Shown: positions 61,315-64,000 of the stretch, piece by piece | How positions within the stretch are numbered: the stretch's first letter is position 1 | Layout: every line of letters begins with the position of its first letter | Source of the DNA: Chromatiales bacterium | GTDB taxonomy: Bacteria > Pseudomonadota > Gammaproteobacteria > UBA6429 > Thiohalophilaceae | Length of the DNA: 64,000 nucleotides | Reading direction: 5' to 3' | Assembly: GCA_027076325.1 (NCBI GenBank) | Contig: JALTJZ010000051.1 | Coordinates: 81,844-145,843, forward strand | Notes under the pieces: model-generated | Databases searched by the model: none | Told to the model about the DNA's origin: nothing | What the model saw: the letters and a program-made list of their open reading frames with translations, nothing else | Position numbers and translations under genes: made by a program

Positions 61315-63768
61315 ATGAGCCAACCCGCCCTTAACCGATTAATTCCTTTTTCTTTACGTAACAGTCTATTGTTGTTAAGCCTGATTATCCTTACTGCTTG
61401 TGGTGGCGGGGGTGGGGGAGGGACGCCCACAGCGTCTACACCTGGCGGTGGCGGAGTCGCCTCTTATTCTGTTGGTGGAACATTAACAGGACTATACACA
61501 CTTGCATCTGGCACGGTTAATAGTTTGGTGTTGCGTAATAAAACCAATAACACCCAGGTAGTGATTAGTAGCAATGGAAGCTTTACATTTCCATCCACTG
61601 TTGCCGATGGCAGTTCTTATGATATTGAAATCAGCAGCCCACCAAGCCAGCCAACACAAACATGCACGGTTAGCCAGGCATCCGGTACGGTTGCAGGGGC
61701 TGATGTAAGTAATATCACTGTGGAATGCTTGCCCGTCTACAGTGTAGGGGGGACGGTTTCAGGTTTAAAAGGTACGGGTTTGGTTTTGCAAATTAATCAG
61801 GGAGATAATTTAACCATCAGTGCCGATGGCAATTTTACATTTGGAACCGTATTGTCCGACACGAGTTTTTTTGACGTGACGGTATTAAGCCAGCCAGCGA
61901 ATCCAGCGCAGACTTGTACGGTTTCCGCTGGGCGTGCTTATATTGCAGCGGCTAATGTTACCAATGTGCAGGTACAATGCGCACGCTGGCAAAAGGTCAG
62001 CCCGTTTGCACAAAAAACATCGGCATCTTGGCTTAAAGACATTGCGTCTAATGGCCAAATTCGTGTTGCGGTTGGCTCTTATGGTGATATACAGAGCAGT
62101 ACCGACGGTACAAACTGGGTGCGGCAAGAGTCTGGAACTCGGCAACATTTACAAAGAATAATCTGGAGCACGCAGGATAGACAATTTGTTGCTGTGGGCG
62201 CTGCGGGCACGATCATTACCAGTAGCAATGGTATTAACTGGGTGCAGCAGCAATCGGGCAGTACGAATTCGTTACTTTCAATTTCCTGGCGTGAGACACA
62301 AACGGCTGGGGAAATTCAATACGTTGCGGTTGGGCAGGCTGTTATTTTAACTAGTCCGAACGGGGTGGACTGGTCATCACCGCCATCTCAGCCTGCTGCT
62401 GACTATTTGTTCGACATCAGTAATAATGGCCAGCGTTTTGTGGCGGTTGGCTTGGAAGGCGAAGGGGTTATGTATAGCAGTGATAATGGGGTGGACTGGG
62501 TACGGCAAGCTGCAGATTTGCAAATTAGTGAGTCAATAGAGCAAATTACCTGGAGCGATAGGGACAACCAGTTTGTTGCGCTGGGGTTTGCCCGTTCGTT
62601 TATCAGCGCCGATGGTATAACCTGGTTGGACTACCCGCAGCCACGCGGCGGTAGTGTCATTGCTGTAGACAGCTTTGAGTTTAGCAACAACCAATATATT
62701 GCCGTTAATACTTCGGGGATTTTTACCAGTGATGACGCAATTAATTGGACGCTGCAAAAGCCCCTCTTATATACGCTCATTTTTGGTTTAGTATGGGATG
62801 GTGCGCAATATACCGGTGTGGGTTCGCGTGAAGCTATTATTGTTAGCCCCGATGCACAAAACTGGACAGCGCAAAATGCAGTCAGCTTTGATTCGATATA
62901 CGCGGTAGAGGCCAATCTCGGTGGTGAATATTTGTTTAGCACGGAAAACGGTAAAATCTTCCGTTCGACTAACGGTGTTGACTGGACAAAGTCAGATTCC
63001 GGTTTTTCGGGTGATTTTGCAATGCCTATTATGGATATTGTTCACGGTGGCCGCTCAGGCTTTAGCTATATGATGGTTGGGATGAATGGGGTAATACTTG
63101 AAAATGTTGCAGGGCGTTGGCGGCAACGCACGAGTCCTTTAACAGCAAATACTTTGCGAGGTATTACCTATAACAATGGTCTTCAGGACTTTTCGTTTGT
63201 TGCCGTAGGTGATGGTGGCACCGTTTTACTCTTGACACAAAGAGGAAGCGGCTTTATTACCACGCAGGTGTGGCAGGCTGAAAACTCTGGTACAAGTGAA
63301 AACCTTTATGCGGTTACCTGGAATGACAGCCAGTATGTTGCGGTCGGTGCAAATGCGACCATTATCACCAGCCCGAATGGTGTTAACTGGACAACCCGCA
63401 GCAGCCCGACAACGGCAGGTTTACAGGATATTGTGTGGGGTAATGGTCAATTTATTGCGGTTGGCGGCGGTGATGATCGCTTTGGTAGACGAGGTGGTAT
63501 CCTGACCAGCACCGACGGTGTTAACTGGAGTATTGTAGCCAATACGTCGCAATATAACCTTAGAGCGATTACCTGGAATGGAGTTAATGGTGCGGGCAGT
63601 GAATATGTTGCGATTGGTGGTTCGACGGTTTTACGTAGTGCAGACGGGGTAAACTGGTCTGAAGAACGATTAGGGCTTGGTTTTAGCTTGCAGGATATTA
63701 CCTGGAACAGTGTGCAGCAGCAATATATGATCGTGGATGTGGAGGGGGGAATTTATTTGAGTCAGTAG
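61315..63768 (+). CDS. large lipoprotein with beta-propeller-like repeats
   Basis: Lipoprotein of 817 residues with lipobox LTAC (Cys29) followed by a poly-Gly linker. Two related domains of about 80 residues come first (YSVGGTLTGL... and YSVGGTVSGL..., each ending near a TVEC or VQC cysteine). About a dozen repeats of 40-50 residues then follow, with the pattern YVAVGxxGTIITSxNGxNW, resembling BNR/Ycf48-type propeller blades. GGAG six bases before the ATG at 61315 supports this start. It is probably displayed at the cell surface or in the periplasm; ligand unknown. Confidence 0.85.
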   Translation: MSQPALNRLIPFSLRNSLLLLSLIILTACGGGGGGGTPTASTPGGGGVASYSVGGTLTGLYTLASGTVNSLVLRNKTNNTQVVISSNGSFTFPSTVADGSSYDIEISSPPSQPTQTCTVSQASGTVAGADVSNITVECLPVYSVGGTVSGLKGTGLVLQINQGDNLTISADGNFTFGTVLSDTSFFDVTVLSQPANPAQTCTVSAGRAYIAAANVTNVQVQCARWQKVSPFAQKTSASWLKDIASNGQIRVAVGSYGDIQSSTDGTNWVRQESGTRQHLQRIIWSTQDRQFVAVGAAGTIITSSNGINWVQQQSGSTNSLLSISWRETQTAGEIQYVAVGQAVILTSPNGVDWSSPPSQPAADYLFDISNNGQRFVAVGLEGEGVMYSSDNGVDWVRQAADLQISESIEQITWSDRDNQFVALGFARSFISADGITWLDYPQPRGGSVIAVDSFEFSNNQYIAVNTSGIFTSDDAINWTLQKPLLYTLIFGLVWDGAQYTGVGSREAIIVSPDAQNWTAQNAVSFDSIYAVEANLGGEYLFSTENGKIFRSTNGVDWTKSDSGFSGDFAMPIMDIVHGGRSGFSYMMVGMNGVILENVAGRWRQRTSPLTANTLRGITYNNGLQDFSFVAVGDGGTVLLLTQRGSGFITTQVWQAENSGTSENLYAVTWNDSQYVAVGANATIITSPNGVNWTTRSSPTTAGLQDIVWGNGQFIAVGGGDDRFGRRGGILTSTDGVNWSIVANTSQYNLRAITWNGVNGAGSEYVAIGGSTVLRSADGVNWSEERLGLGFSLQDITWNSVQQQYMIVDVEGGIYLSQ

Positions 63769-63776
63769 TGTGTAGG

Positions 63777-63874
63777 CTTACCGGGGAAAAGGAAAGTGTT
63801 TGAAATTTTGAAAAGGTGAAAAGGTGCCGGAGGGATTAAATATCACTCAGTACTCGCCTTAATATATTATAATA
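63777..63874 (+). repeat. relic of a RAYT 3' end followed by the REP-like repeat
   Basis: GAAAAGGAAAGTGTTTGAAATTTT near 63785-63808 closely matches the last codons of the RAYT at 60685-60708 (GAAAAGGAAAGTGGTTGAAATTT). The full repeat follows, from about 63819 to 63874 (GAAAAGGTGCCGGAGGGATT...CGCCTTAATATATTATAATA). It shows that a second RAYT unit once ended here. Confidence 0.75.
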
Positions 63875-64000
63875 TGAGCTGTACCCCATTTAACGGACAT
63901 GAATTTCTAAGTTAAACTAACAGAAATGAGGTGTCCAAAATGGGTAACAGAAAGTATACAACAGAATTTAAGCTTGATGCAGTGCGCTTGGCACTATCAA
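63875..64000 (+). mobile_element. left end of an IS3-family insertion sequence (runs off the window)
   Basis: TGAGCTGTACCCCATTTAAC at 63875 resembles IS3-family terminal inverted repeats (TG..CTG.ACCCC......GGACA), and a transposase gene starts 65 bases inside. The REP-like repeat breaks off exactly here compared with its copy at 60058-60122, so the element probably inserted into that repeat. Confidence 0.75.
63940..64000 (+). CDS. IS3-family transposase OrfA, N-terminus only
   Basis: The 20 visible residues, MGNRKYTTEFKLDAVRLALS, match the start of the helix-turn-helix OrfA of IS3-type elements (R.YT.EFK..AV.L). GAGGTG precedes the ATG. The frame is open to the window edge. Confidence 0.85.
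   Translation, partial: MGNRKYTTEFKLDAVRLALS

Overview
The window is about 64 kb of a chromosome from a moderately AT-rich gammaproteobacterium. The evidence is gene order: nadB / rpoE-rseA-rseB-rseC-degP, lepA-lepB-rnc-era-recO-pdxJ-acpS, cysM-rlmD, nagZ-hpt-mtnP next to csiV and mfd, lolC-lolD-DUF2062-comEC, and exbB-exbD-msbA-lpxK-ycaR are all arrangements known from non-enteric gammaproteobacteria. I cannot name a genus from the sequence alone.

Region 1 (1-20.8 kb) is mostly core genome. The 5' part of nadB diverges from the sigma-E envelope-stress operon, which has a plausible autoregulatory sigma-E promoter. A translation, secretion and RNA-processing run (lepA to acpS) follows, with many short overlaps. 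Then come a free-standing Hpt protein where BarA/GacS usually sits, cysM, rlmD, a CYTH protein, an L,D-transpeptidase, nagZ, a small MscS channel and a purine-salvage pair. CsiV, peptide deformylase and mfd close the block.

Region 2 (20.8-32.3 kb) holds mfd and then small exported proteins: a DsrE-family protein, two outer-membrane barrels, an anchored retropepsin-like protein, a lipoprotein and a BamE-like protein with a homopolymer frameshift. A relA that keeps all hydrolase motifs and a PhnD-like binding protein follow. The spaces between genes hold several dyads and an inverted-repeat element (MITE-like).

Region 3 (32.3-41.7 kb) is envelope biogenesis: lipoprotein sorting (one LolC-type permease plus LolD), ComEC, ExbB/ExbD, MsbA, LpxK and YcaR.

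Region 4 (41.7-53.8 kb) starts with a divergent sensor kinase and response regulator, the latter apparently co-transcribed with an undescribed HExxH protein. A metal-efflux locus follows (CzcI-like peptide, CzcC, CzcB, CzcA, CzcD and a second short CDF transporter). CzcB carries a 60-bp tandem repeat that encodes a His-rich metal-capture tail.

Region 5 (53.8-64 kb) is accessory. It has an acyltransferase, flippase and methyltransferase (glycan module), a second MITE copy, a 690-residue protein with two copies of an unassigned domain, a decayed REP-associated transposase (RAYT) surrounded by its repeats, a repetitive lipoprotein, a relic of another RAYT end, and the left end of an IS3-family element. 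The best candidates for undescribed biology are the kinase/regulator/HExxH module, the 690-residue duplicated-domain protein, the orphan Hpt, and the RelA with intact hydrolase motifs.
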